64,000 nucleotides of DNA. Origin: Shinella sp. SUS2 (GTDB taxonomy: Bacteria; Pseudomonadota; Alphaproteobacteria; Rhizobiales; Rhizobiaceae). Positions 26,448 to 35,324 of this stretch are shown piece by piece. The position numbers were made by a program, and so were the translations under genes. The stretch spans positions 62,001-126,000 of the forward strand of contig NZ_KQ410726.1 in the NCBI RefSeq assembly GCF_001262505.1, given 5' to 3'. How positions within the stretch are numbered: the first letter of the stretch is position 1; every line of letters begins with the position of its first letter. Under the pieces are notes generated by a model, which ran no database searches, had not been told where the DNA came from, and saw only the letters and a program-made list of their open reading frames with translations.

Positions 26448-27401
26448 ATGATCAGCTCTCCCTCCGATTCCGGCCGCGTCGCCGATGCGCCGTCCCGAAA
26501 CTGGGTCTACCGCGTGCTGCCGCGCGCGGCCTGGCCCTATGCGCAGCTCGCCCGCTGGGACCGGCCGATCGGCTGGCAGCTTCTCCTCCTGCCGTGCCTC
26601 TGGTCGGCGGCGCTGGCGGCCAATGTCTCGGCGGCGATCGGCACCTTCGATCTTGCGCGCTTCGTCACGCAGCTCTTCCTCTTCTTCGTCGGGGCCGTCG
26701 CGATGCGCGGCGCCGGCTGCACCTACAACGACCTCGTCGACCACGAGATCGACCAGGCGGTGGCCCGCACCCGCTCGCGTCCGCTGCCCTCCGGCCGCGT
26801 CACGCGCCGGCAGGCGAAGATCTTCATGGCATTGCAGGCGCTTGTCGGCCTCGTCGTGCTGTTGCAGTTCAATCTTTTCACCATCGTGCTCGGCATCGCC
26901 TCGCTGGCGATCGTCGCCATCTACCCCTTCGCGAAGCGCTTCACCGACTGGCCGCAATTCTTCCTCGGCATGGCCTTCTCCTGGGGGGCGCTGATGGGCT
27001 GGGCGGCGGAATTTTCCGAAGTGTCGGCCGCCTCGCTGGCGCTCTACGTCGCCGCCATCGCCTGGACCATCGGTTACGACACGATCTATGCCCACCAGGA
27101 CAAGGAGGACGATGCACTGATCGGCGTGCGTTCCACCGCGCGCCTCTTCGGCGAGAAGACCGCGGGATGGCTCATCGGCCTCTACGGCCTGACGGTCGTG
27201 CTGGTCGCGCTTTCCTTCTGGCTTGCCGGCATCGGCATCGTCGCCTGGCTCGGCCTCGGCGTGGCTGCCGCCATGCTCGCCTGGCAGATCGCCACGCTCG
27301 ACATCGACGACCCGGAACAGTGCCTCGCACTCTTCAAGTTCAACGGCGTCGTCGGCCTCTGCCTCTTCCTTGCGCTCACCGTCGCCATCCCGTTCGCCTG
27401 A
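26448..27401 (+). CDS. ubiA: 4-hydroxybenzoate octaprenyltransferase
   Basis: Integral membrane prenyltransferase of ubiquinone synthesis. The 317-residue product has about nine membrane helices and both Asp motifs: TYNDLVDHEIDQAVARTRSR near residue 95 and YDTIYAHQDKEDDALIGVRS near 210. AGGGGA precedes the ATG at 26448. The chain substrate would come from the octaprenyl diphosphate synthase gene at 8.8 kb. It ends one base before a small opposite-strand frame. Confidence 0.95.
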   Translation: MISSPSDSGRVADAPSRNWVYRVLPRAAWPYAQLARWDRPIGWQLLLLPCLWSAALAANVSAAIGTFDLARFVTQLFLFFVGAVAMRGAGCTYNDLVDHEIDQAVARTRSRPLPSGRVTRRQAKIFMALQALVGLVVLLQFNLFTIVLGIASLAIVAIYPFAKRFTDWPQFFLGMAFSWGALMGWAAEFSEVSAASLALYVAAIAWTIGYDTIYAHQDKEDDALIGVRSTARLFGEKTAGWLIGLYGLTVVLVALSFWLAGIGIVAWLGLGVAAAMLAWQIATLDIDDPEQCLALFKFNGVVGLCLFLALTVAIPFA

Positions 27402-27572
27402 TCAGCGGTGCCGCGGCCCGCGCGAGCCGGTCTGCGGGCGGTCTTCGCCGCGCCGCAGCGTTGTCGGATGAAGGGCGATCTCGAAACCGCGGCGTGGCGG
27501 GCGAACGCGATCGACGGTCGCGCTGTCGACGGTGCGGATGCGGCCGAGGAGGGTGGTGAAGAACTTTGCCAT
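27402..27572 (-). CDS. Possible small protein, convergent with ubiA
   Basis: A 56-residue basic frame, MAKFFTTLLGRIRTVDSATV, Arg-rich in its second half, with AGGGACAG upstream of the ATG. It ends exactly at the ubiA stop. No family recognised; may be a real small gene or chance. Confidence 0.4.
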   Translation of the reverse strand: MAKFFTTLLGRIRTVDSATVDRVRPPRRGFEIALHPTTLRRGEDRPQTGSRGPRHR

Positions 27573-27684
27573 CGTGATCTGTCCCTTGCTTCGCGTTCCC
27601 CGGTACGAACCCGGTGTGTTGAACGCTGTTTCCCACGCCGGGCACGGGAAAAGTGTTCCGGAGGGAACAGGCAAGGGCGCACGA

Positions 27685-27715
27685 AAAAGCCGGCCGCAGG
27701 GAACGGCCGGCTTTT
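27685..27715. terminator. Bidirectional Rho-independent terminator
   Basis: Perfect 12-base-pair stem AAAAGCCGGCCG / CGGCCGGCTTTT with a 7-base loop. T runs occur on both strands. It closes the DUF6101-like gene on the minus strand. Confidence 0.9.
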
Positions 27716-27741
27716 CTGGAGGTCATGCGGCTGTCTCAGGC

Positions 27742-28305
27742 TCAACGCCGGGCAATGATTTCCCGGCCGTCGATCTTCATCTGCACGCCGAGCTTGCCGG
27801 TGGTGCGGCGCACCAGGAAGCGGGGGCGGCGGTCGGCGAAGTAGGAGTGGCGGCGACGCTGCTTGGCGGGGCGGCTGCCGACCGTCAGGTTGTCGTCGAG
27901 CGGCCGGGCGATGCCGTCGGCCTCGACCATCAGCATGGGGATGCGGTAGGCCTCGGCCCAGCTGCGCCAGTCGGCGGCGATATCGCACAGGTCGTGCGCC
28001 ACCAGGAGCGGGATGCAGAGGTCCGGATCGTCGTGGTGCAGTTCGAGGGTGACGGTCACGTCGCCGTTGCCGTGGTCGATGGCGCGGGCGGCGACGCCCT
28101 TGAAGGCGCGGGCCGGCAGGGCGATCGAGAGCGGCAGGCCGCTGGACGGCAGGACCTTGCGCAGCACGGCACCGCGTTCGTCAAGCGTGATGGTGGCGTC
28201 GGTTCCCTCGGCGCGCAGCTCGAAGGTCACCTGCTGCGGAAAGCGCTTGGGATCGAGCCGGAGCGTGGTGCCGGCCCAGGCCGGCTTGGAAACGGTATTC
28301 AGCAT
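27742..28305 (-). CDS. DUF6101-like protein
   Basis: A 187-residue protein beginning MLNTVSKPAWAGTTLRLDPK, with LPSSGLPLSIALPARAFKGV and the basic RRHSYFADRRPRFLVRR. I place it with DUF6101 of Rhizobiales from memory; function unknown. The start at 28305 excludes a long basic upstream extension. It is divergent from the DUF1217 gene. Confidence 0.75.
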   Translation of the reverse strand: MLNTVSKPAWAGTTLRLDPKRFPQQVTFELRAEGTDATITLDERGAVLRKVLPSSGLPLSIALPARAFKGVAARAIDHGNGDVTVTLELHHDDPDLCIPLLVAHDLCDIAADWRSWAEAYRIPMLMVEADGIARPLDDNLTVGSRPAKQRRRHSYFADRRPRFLVRRTTGKLGVQMKIDGREIIARR

Positions 28306-28440
28306 GTCTTTCGCCCTTGTTTTCCTTGAGAGCCGGTGTCCGGTCTTCTCATCGGGACTTTTCGTCCTCTGAGGGCGAGAATAGGCGCACCCCCTTCCGA
28401 GCCGCTTAAAAATCGCGGTTAAGAAAACTTTGCAGTTCCT

Positions 28441-28453
28441 GATGGTTAGCAAA
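28441..28453 (+). promoter_or_regulatory. GATGGTTAGCAAA motif upstream of the DUF1217 gene
   Basis: The same 13 bases occur at 25464-25476 before the MipA gene. ATGGTTA resembles the CtrA half-site (TTAACCAT on the other strand) described in Sinorhizobium. Placed 115 bases before the DUF1217 start. Confidence 0.3.
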
Positions 28454-28567
28454 ACCGCACGGGCTAGGGTTTAGGAGAGGTGAACGCGTGCGACAGGTCG
28501 GGACAAGCCCCGCGCGCGAGAGTGGCCCTTGATCGGCCCGCCCGCATTGTCGAAAGAGATCCCTCCG

Positions 28568-30889
28568 ATGCTGTCCACCTATACGAGCTACAACCTCATC
28601 GCGCGTGACATGCTGGTGTCGCTGGACCGCACGGCGAGCGAGACGGTCACCGCGCGCGAGGCCGAGTACTACAAGGAAAACATCGGCAAGGTGACCAGCG
28701 TCGACGCGTTCCTCGACGACTACCAGCTCTATTCCTATGCCATGAAGGCCTATGGCCTGGAGGAGATGACCTATGCCACCGCCTTCATGCGCAAGGTGCT
28801 GGAAAGCGATACGTCGGATGCGAACAGCTTCGTCAACCTCCTGACGGATTCGCGCTACCGGGAATTCGCAACCGCCTTCAGTTTCGAGGCGTCGACCGCC
28901 TCGGCGCAGACCGAGGTGCAGCTCGACGAGATCATCGGCCTCTATTCGGCGACGGCGGCCAATGCCGGCGCGGCGATCAAGGAGGAGACGCGCTACTACA
29001 ATGCCGTCATCGACACGGTCACGAGCGTCGACCAGCTGCTCAACAACGACCGGCTGCGCAGCTACGTCTTCACGGCCTTCGGCATCGATCCGTCGACCTG
29101 GTCGCGCCAGACGATCCGCGGGGTGCTGACCAGCGACCTCGACGATCCCGCCAGCTACTTCAACACGGAGTTCGGCGCCAAGGCGACCGCCGCGCAGGCA
29201 GCCATGCAGGCGGCCAATGACGAGCTGGCGACACTCGAACCCAACGACGCCAACGCGGCCCGCATCGCCCAGCTCAAGGCCGAGATCGTCCGCCAGAACG
29301 CCATCATCGCCAATGCCGAGAAATACGGCACGCTCGCCAGCGCCTTCAATTTCGCCGCCGATGGCACGGCGGTCGCCGGCACGGTGCAGAACGCCAGCCA
29401 GAAGACCAGCACGACCGAGCTCTACACGCTCTCCAATCCGCGCGCGACATCGGCCGCCGCGCTGATCCACAAGGAGTATTTCGAAAGCCGGATCGGCAGC
29501 GTCACGACGGCAAGCGAGGTTGCCGGCAATCCGCGCATGGTCAATTATCTCAAGGTGGCCTTCGGCCTCGACAAGCTGTCGATCGTCAGCTCGACCATCG
29601 CCAACATCCTGACCAGCGATCCTGACCCGAACAACGCCAACAGCTACATCAACAAGTTCGGCGGATCGGACAAGGAAGCCTATTTCGCCCTGCGCGCCGC
29701 CTTCAATTTCCAGGAGGACGGCACGCTGGCCGCCGGCGATGCGGCGCAGACCGCGACCCAGACCGCAACGGTCGCCTCCGGTTACATGAGCCGCTACAAT
29801 GACAAGGACGACGAGGCGGACGAGCTGGCCATCCGGCGGTTCAAGAGCCAGATCGGCGCGGTGAAGACCGTCAACGAGTTCGTCGGCGAGGCGAGCCTCT
29901 ACGACTTCGCGTTGAAGGCCTTCGGTTTCGATCCGGCCAAGGTCTCGGCCCTGACGGTCAAGAACGTGCTGAAGAGCGATCTCAACGATCCGAAGAGCTA
30001 CGTGTACCAGCTCGGCGACCCGCGCTTCGTCGAATTCGCCAAGGCGTTCAATTTCGGGTCGGACGGCAATATCACCGCGCCGAAGCTGGCACAGTCCGAA
30101 TCCGAGATCCTCGTCATGTCGCGCGCCTATGTGACGGCCAAATCCCGTTTCGGAACGGAAGATGACAAGAAACTGGCGGAGGAGGAGGCGAAATATTACT
30201 CCCTCCAGATGCAGAAGATCGACAGCGTCAAGGAATTCCTGTCCGATCCGCGTCTCGTCGCCTTCGTGCTGACGGCCAACGGCATCGATACGAAGAGCGT
30301 CGATGCGGAGTTCATGGCGAAGATCTTCACCTCCGACCTCGACGACCCCGACAGTTTTGCCAACCAGCAGCCCGACCGCGCCTATCGCCAGATCGTGGCC
30401 TCGTTCAACTTCAATGCCGAGGGCCAGGTCGAGCGGCAGGACGATGCCGAGATTCAGTCGCGCCGCGGCATCTACCAGACGATCGACGGCTACGTGCGCC
30501 AGAAGCTGGAGGCGGATGCTGGCAACGACAATGCCGGCGTGCGCCTCGCGCTCTATTTCGAGCGCAAGGCGGAAACGGTTTCGAACCCTTACGACCTTCT
30601 GGCCGACGACGCGCTCTTCGAAGTCTTCAAGGTGCTCTACCAGCTGCCCGACGAGATCGCGAGCGCCGATGTCGACGCCCAGGCCGACATGGTCGAGCGC
30701 TATCTCGAGCTGAAGGACCTGCAGGATCCGGAGAAGGTCTCCAAGATGATCGTGAAGTTCTCCGTGCTCTACGATCTCGAGAACCAGAGCACGACGGATC
30801 CGGCGCTCTCCGTGCTCACCAGTTCGGGTTCGGCCGGCATCAGTGCCGATCTCATGATGTCGCTGGCGCAGCTGCGCACCGGCGGCTGA
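28568..30889 (+). CDS. DUF1217 protein with six internal repeats
   Basis: A 773-residue, mainly helical protein made of six related units starting near residues 33, 142, 303, 423, 542 and 662. Each unit has a YY/YF start, a hydrophobic helix (as SVDAFLDDYQLYSYAMKAYG), a T/S-SD-L-DD-P-S segment and a closing FNF. The spacing is about 120 residues, with a coiled-coil insert in unit two. DUF1217 proteins are found in rhizobial flagellar regions; the usual members are shorter. No signal peptide. Start from the ATG that gives MLSTYTSYNLIARDM. Confidence 0.85.
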   Translation: MLSTYTSYNLIARDMLVSLDRTASETVTAREAEYYKENIGKVTSVDAFLDDYQLYSYAMKAYGLEEMTYATAFMRKVLESDTSDANSFVNLLTDSRYREFATAFSFEASTASAQTEVQLDEIIGLYSATAANAGAAIKEETRYYNAVIDTVTSVDQLLNNDRLRSYVFTAFGIDPSTWSRQTIRGVLTSDLDDPASYFNTEFGAKATAAQAAMQAANDELATLEPNDANAARIAQLKAEIVRQNAIIANAEKYGTLASAFNFAADGTAVAGTVQNASQKTSTTELYTLSNPRATSAAALIHKEYFESRIGSVTTASEVAGNPRMVNYLKVAFGLDKLSIVSSTIANILTSDPDPNNANSYINKFGGSDKEAYFALRAAFNFQEDGTLAAGDAAQTATQTATVASGYMSRYNDKDDEADELAIRRFKSQIGAVKTVNEFVGEASLYDFALKAFGFDPAKVSALTVKNVLKSDLNDPKSYVYQLGDPRFVEFAKAFNFGSDGNITAPKLAQSESEILVMSRAYVTAKSRFGTEDDKKLAEEEAKYYSLQMQKIDSVKEFLSDPRLVAFVLTANGIDTKSVDAEFMAKIFTSDLDDPDSFANQQPDRAYRQIVASFNFNAEGQVERQDDAEIQSRRGIYQTIDGYVRQKLEADAGNDNAGVRLALYFERKAETVSNPYDLLADDALFEVFKVLYQLPDEIASADVDAQADMVERYLELKDLQDPEKVSKMIVKFSVLYDLENQSTTDPALSVLTSSGSAGISADLMMSLAQLRTGG

Positions 30890-30994
30890 TCGCCTGGCGC
30901 AATTCCAGCAGAAGCGCGGCGCGGTTTTACGCCCGGAACGGCATCAAACAGATAGAGAGAGCGTTTTCGCTGTTCGAAGAAAAGCGGAAATAGG

Positions 30995-32425
30995 CTAGCC
31001 CCTGACGACCTTGCCGGGGTTCATGATGCCGGCGGGGTCGAAGGCGTGCTTGATCCTTGCCATCAGGTCCATCTCGATCGGCGCGCGCACCGCCGCGAGC
31101 TCGTCGCGCTTCAGCTGGCCGATGCCGTGCTCGGCGGAAATCGACCCGCCATAGCTCAGCACGATGGCGTGCACGAGGTCGTTGATCTCGCGCCAGCGGC
31201 CGAGGAAGGCGTCCCTGTCGGCGCCGACGGGCTGGGAAATGTTGTAGTGGATGTTGCCGTCGCCCATATGGCCGAAGGAGCAGATGCGCGCGCCGTCGAT
31301 GGCTTTCATGACCGCCGCATCCGCTTCCGCCATGAAGGCCGGGATGGCCGAGACCGGCACGGAGACGTCGTGCTTGATCGAGCCGCCCTCCGGCTTTTGC
31401 GCCGGCGACATGCTCTCGCGCATGTGCCACAGCGCCCGGCGCTGCTCCTCGCTGGCGGCGATCACCGCGTCCTCGACGAGCCCGGCCTCGATGCCCTCGG
31501 CCAGCAGGGCCTCCATCATGCGCGCGGCGGTCTCCGCCGCGTCGGATGTCGAGATATCGACGAGCACGTACCAGTCATGCCGGCTGGCAAGCGGGTCGCG
31601 CACGCCCGGAATGTGCCGCGTGGTGAAATCGACGCCGAGACGCGGCATCAGCTCGAAGCCGGTCAGCGCGGTGCCGCAGCGGCTGGAGGCACGTTCGAAG
31701 AGGGCGAGCGCATCCGCGACGGATTTCAGCCCGGCAAAGGCCACCTCGTGGCCGAGCGGCCGCGGGAAGAGTTTCAGCACCGCGCCGGTGATGACGCCGA
31801 GCGTGCCTTCCGCCCCGATGAAGAGGTCGCGCAGGTCGTAGCCCGTATTGTCCTTCTTCAGCCGGCGCAGGCCGTTCCAGACCTCGCCGGTCGGCAGAAC
31901 GACTTCGAGGCCGAGGCAGAGCTGGCGCATGTTGCCATAGGCGAGCACCGCGGTGCCGCCGGCATTGGTGGACAGGTTGCCGCCGATCTGGCAGGAGCCT
32001 TCCGAGCCGAGCGACAGCGGAAACAACCGGTTCGCGGCCTCGGCCGCCTTCTGGATCTCCGCGAGGACGCAGCCGCCGTCGGCGACGACGACATTGCCGA
32101 CCGGATCGACATCGCGGATGCGGTTGAGCCGGGAGAGCGACAGCACGACATCCGTCGCCCCTTCACGCGGCGCCGCGCCCCCGACATGGCCGGTATTGCC
32201 GCCCTGCGGGACGATGGCCGTGCGCGTTTCCGTGGCGAGCGCGAGGATTTTCGAGACCTCCTCGACGGAGCCCGGCCGCAGCACGAGCGGCGAGGTGCCG
32301 TGATAGAGCCCCCGGCTTTCGACGAGATAGGGCGCGATGTCGCGCTCCGCCGTCAGGGCGTGGGCCGGGCCTGTGATGGTGGCGAAGCGGTCGATGAGAT
32401 CTGGGGCAAGCGTCGCCTGGGTCAT
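30995..32425 (-). CDS. FAD-linked oxidase (D-2-hydroxyacid or D-lactate dehydrogenase-like)
   Basis: A 476-residue VAO-type flavoprotein: FAD domain with VPQGGNTGHVGGAAP and LGSEGSCQIGGNLSTNAGG, and the C-terminal oxidase domain with GHMGDGNIHYN and SAEHGIGQLKRDEL, which supply metal and substrate ligands. The family oxidises D-2-hydroxyglutarate, D-lactate or glycolate; the substrate is not determined here. ATG at 32425 follows ACGAGGACAG. Its gene is 62 bases after sua5. Confidence 0.9.
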   Translation of the reverse strand: MTQATLAPDLIDRFATITGPAHALTAERDIAPYLVESRGLYHGTSPLVLRPGSVEEVSKILALATETRTAIVPQGGNTGHVGGAAPREGATDVVLSLSRLNRIRDVDPVGNVVVADGGCVLAEIQKAAEAANRLFPLSLGSEGSCQIGGNLSTNAGGTAVLAYGNMRQLCLGLEVVLPTGEVWNGLRRLKKDNTGYDLRDLFIGAEGTLGVITGAVLKLFPRPLGHEVAFAGLKSVADALALFERASSRCGTALTGFELMPRLGVDFTTRHIPGVRDPLASRHDWYVLVDISTSDAAETAARMMEALLAEGIEAGLVEDAVIAASEEQRRALWHMRESMSPAQKPEGGSIKHDVSVPVSAIPAFMAEADAAVMKAIDGARICSFGHMGDGNIHYNISQPVGADRDAFLGRWREINDLVHAIVLSYGGSISAEHGIGQLKRDELAAVRAPIEMDLMARIKHAFDPAGIMNPGKVVRG

Positions 32426-32487
32426 GGCTCTGTCCTCGTTGGCACCGCCTCGCACAGGGCTGGTGCGCTTGGATCGGTTCGCAGCGG

Positions 32488-33462
32488 TCAGCCGCGCGGG
32501 GCAGCCGCGCGTTGCAGTCGGTCGTTGATCGCCTCGCCGAGGCCGCGGGAGGGGATCGGCGCGAAGGCGATCGCGCGCGCGCCGGCCGCATCCGCCCGTT
32601 TCATGTAGCCGAAGAGATTGGCGGCGGCCTCCGCAAGGTCGCCGCTGGGGCTGAGGTCCAGCACCAGTGCGGCATCGGCCTCGCCGGGCAATGCCGCGCC
32701 GCCGAAGCGGATCAGCACCTCGCCGGGCGCCACGTCGCGTGCATTGAGCCGCACCGGCGCATCGGGCGCGTAATGCGAGGCAAGCATGCCCGGCGCCTCG
32801 ATCGCGGCCCCCGCCTTTTCGTTGCGCACCACCTTCAGGCCGGTGACGCGCTCGACCTCGGCGGCATCCAGCCCGCCCGGCCTCAACAGGCGGATCGTGT
32901 CACCCTCGACCTTGAGGATGGTGGATTCCAGCCCCACGACGGCCGGCCCGGCATCCAGAACCAGCTCGAGCTTTGCGCCAAAATCCTCGGCGACATGCCG
33001 GGCGGTGGTCGGGCTGATGCGGCCGGACGTGTTGGCGCTCGGCGCTGCAAGAGGTCGGCCGAAGGCCGACAGCAGGCGGCTGGCAAAGCCCTTGGGCACG
33101 CGGATGCCGATCGTGTCGAGCCCGGCGCGGGCGAGCGGATGGATGGCGCTTTCCGGGCGGATCGGCAACACGAGCGTCAGAGGCCCCGGCCAGAAGGCCT
33201 CGGCGATCGCGCGCGACAGCGGATCGAAGACCGCATGCTCCTCTGCCATGGCGAGGTCGGCCATGTGGCAGATCAGCGGATTGAAGCGTGGCCGTCCCTT
33301 CATCTCGTAGATGCGCGTGATGGCCAGCGGATTGGTGGCGTCGGCGGCAAGGCCGTAGACCGTCTCGGTGGGAATGGCGACCGGCACGCCCCGGCCGAGC
33401 GCTTCGCAGGCCCGGGCCAGCGCCGTCTCCGCATCCGTCCGCGTATCCACGATATCAGCCAT
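32488..33462 (-). CDS. tsaC: Threonylcarbamoyl-AMP synthase, Sua5 type
   Basis: Makes threonylcarbamoyl-AMP for the t6A modification of tRNAs. The 324-residue product has PTETVYGLAADATNP, KGRPRFNPLICH, PGPLTLVLP and APSANTSGRISPTTA in the YrdC domain, a linker with EAPGMLASHYAP, and a C-terminal Sua5 domain from about residue 215, marking the long Sua5 form. Conserved with the downstream oxidase gene. Confidence 0.93.
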   Translation of the reverse strand: MADIVDTRTDAETALARACEALGRGVPVAIPTETVYGLAADATNPLAITRIYEMKGRPRFNPLICHMADLAMAEEHAVFDPLSRAIAEAFWPGPLTLVLPIRPESAIHPLARAGLDTIGIRVPKGFASRLLSAFGRPLAAPSANTSGRISPTTARHVAEDFGAKLELVLDAGPAVVGLESTILKVEGDTIRLLRPGGLDAAEVERVTGLKVVRNEKAGAAIEAPGMLASHYAPDAPVRLNARDVAPGEVLIRFGGAALPGEADAALVLDLSPSGDLAEAAANLFGYMKRADAAGARAIAFAPIPSRGLGEAINDRLQRAAAPRG

Positions 33463-33613
33463 GTCGCCCTTCCTTGTCCGGGCTTCCTTTACAGGGCTTT
33501 TCCCGCAAAAGCCAAGGGTTGCCCATTGCCTAAAATGCGAGCGACCGGATTAGATCGGCCGAAAGTGGTGGCTGCTATGGAGGGTTGAAAAATCAAGCAG
33601 CAGGTCCGCATTG

Positions 33614-34687
33614 ATGGCGCATAAGAAATCCTCGACGACCGATATCGCCCTGCGCGTCGCAACGGCGATGAAGCAGATGGGCATCGACGGCCTGCCGCGC
33701 AATTATGAACTGGTCTACGAGGCCTATGCGGGGTGCAATCCCGATCTGGTGCGCGATTTCATCGCGCTCGGCAAATACAAGACGCAGGGCGCGCTCGACG
33801 AACTCGGCCGCAAGTATCTGCCGCACCAGCATGAGGCGGGCGTGCTGCAGCGCTCGGCCGGCGCCATCAGCAACGAGATGGCAAATTTCATGGATCTGCT
33901 CAGCCAGGAACGCACCTCGCTGTCGGATTACGGCCGCCTGATCGGCGAGGCCTCGCAGGTCATCCGTGATGCCGGCAGCCTCGGAGAGGGCGCACTCGGC
34001 TCCTCGCTCGAGGCGCTGCAGCGCGCGACCGAACTGCGCGTCACCCATACGGCGGAGATGGCGGAGAAGGTCGCCGCGCAATCGGTCGTCATGGACGGCA
34101 TCCAGAAGGAGATGGCGGAATTCGAGGCGATGAAGTTCGTCGATCCGCCGACGAAGCTCGGCAACCGCCGTGCCTTCAACAAGGCGCTCGCCCGGGTCTA
34201 TGCCAATCCGGACCTGCCGATGCTCTGCGGCGTCGCGATCGCCGAGGTGGATGCCGAGCGGCGGTTCTCCGCCGGCCAGATCGAGGCCCTGTCCGATCAT
34301 CTCGTCACCTTCTACGGCGGCCTTATCCGCCAGGCTTTTCCCGCCGGCGAGCTGGCCGTGCGTTTCGACGGCCTGCGCTTCGGCTTCCTGTTTCGCACCG
34401 CTGACGAAGGGGAGGTGACGCGGCTGATCGACCTGCTGCGGGCCGCCTTCCAGACGGTGGCGCTGCGCGATCCGCGCACCGGGCGCAATCTGGGTCACCT
34501 CACCTTGTCTGCCGGCGTGTGCATGGCGGACCGTGCCGACAGCGCGCTCGACCTTTCGGCGGCCTGCGAGCGGGCACTGGCGGAGGCGCGGGGCGCGGGC
34601 GGCGACCAGATCGTCGTCTATGGCCGCGGCGACGAGGTGCCGGCCGGCAAGGAATGGCTGATCTACCGGCCGTCCGGGGTGGCCTGA
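33614..34687 (+). CDS. GGDEF-domain protein with a degenerate active site
   Basis: A 357-residue cytosolic protein. A helical N-terminal half (residues 1-165) precedes a GGDEF fold that opens with DPPTKLGNRRAF. The signature GGDEF itself reads DGLRF (in VRFDGLRFGFLF near residue 250), so diguanylate cyclase activity is unlikely. No inhibitory RxxD site was seen just upstream. It may bind c-di-GMP, GTP or a partner protein. Divergent from sua5. Confidence 0.85.
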   Translation: MAHKKSSTTDIALRVATAMKQMGIDGLPRNYELVYEAYAGCNPDLVRDFIALGKYKTQGALDELGRKYLPHQHEAGVLQRSAGAISNEMANFMDLLSQERTSLSDYGRLIGEASQVIRDAGSLGEGALGSSLEALQRATELRVTHTAEMAEKVAAQSVVMDGIQKEMAEFEAMKFVDPPTKLGNRRAFNKALARVYANPDLPMLCGVAIAEVDAERRFSAGQIEALSDHLVTFYGGLIRQAFPAGELAVRFDGLRFGFLFRTADEGEVTRLIDLLRAAFQTVALRDPRTGRNLGHLTLSAGVCMADRADSALDLSAACERALAEARGAGGDQIVVYGRGDEVPAGKEWLIYRPSGVA

Positions 34688-34703
34688 CGCAGCGGGGTAG
34701 GGG

Positions 34704-35324
34704 TTAGAGCGCCCGGATGATCTTGCGCAGCGCCTCGTTGTGCGCGCCTAGCATCAGCACGTTCTTCATGGCAAGCTTCGGATCGTCGGTGCGGAAGAGC
34801 ACGCCGTTGCCGCGCACCTTGCGGTCGATCTGCAGACGGCCTTCCTCTTCGGCCGGCGTGATGGCGACGGCGAAATACATCCGCCCGGCCTTCTTCGAGA
34901 TGTCGGCGAAGAACTGCTCCTCCTCACCGATCTCGGCGAAGAAATTGGCCATGTAGAAGGCCCATTGCACATTCTCGAATTCCGCGAAGCGGGAATTGGC
35001 GACGGTGATGTGGCAATAGCCGAGATGCGGCGTCTGGGCGAGCGTGCGGTGGAAGATCAGCTTGGGAAAGCGGATCGACTGGTGGAAGCCGTTGATGCGG
35101 TCATGCGTGACGCTGCCGGCATTTTCCAGCTTGCGGCCGGTACGCTCGGCCACTTCCTGGTAGCTGAGGTAGCGCTTCTCGTTCGGGCTCCAGCTGACAT
35201 TCCGGTCGATGCGGCCGGTGCGCAGGAACTCGGTATGGGCGGCCGATTTCGGCTGATTCGCGCGCTTGTAGGCGACTGCGTCGTAGTAACGGAACTTGGT
35301 TTGCTGCACGCGTCGGCACTCCAT
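34704..35324 (-). CDS. DUF6656-like conserved hypothetical protein
   Basis: A 206-residue protein with FRYYDAVAYKRANQPKSAAH, SWSPNEKRYLSYQEVAERTG and QWAFYMANFFAEIGEEEQFF. I know similar rhizobial proteins as DUF6656; the name is from memory. Start may be the ATG at 35324 or a GTG five codons in. No signal or membrane segment. Function unknown. Confidence 0.7.
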   Translation of the reverse strand: MECRRVQQTKFRYYDAVAYKRANQPKSAAHTEFLRTGRIDRNVSWSPNEKRYLSYQEVAERTGRKLENAGSVTHDRINGFHQSIRFPKLIFHRTLAQTPHLGYCHITVANSRFAEFENVQWAFYMANFFAEIGEEEQFFADISKKAGRMYFAVAITPAEEEGRLQIDRKVRGNGVLFRTDDPKLAMKNVLMLGAHNEALRKIIRAL

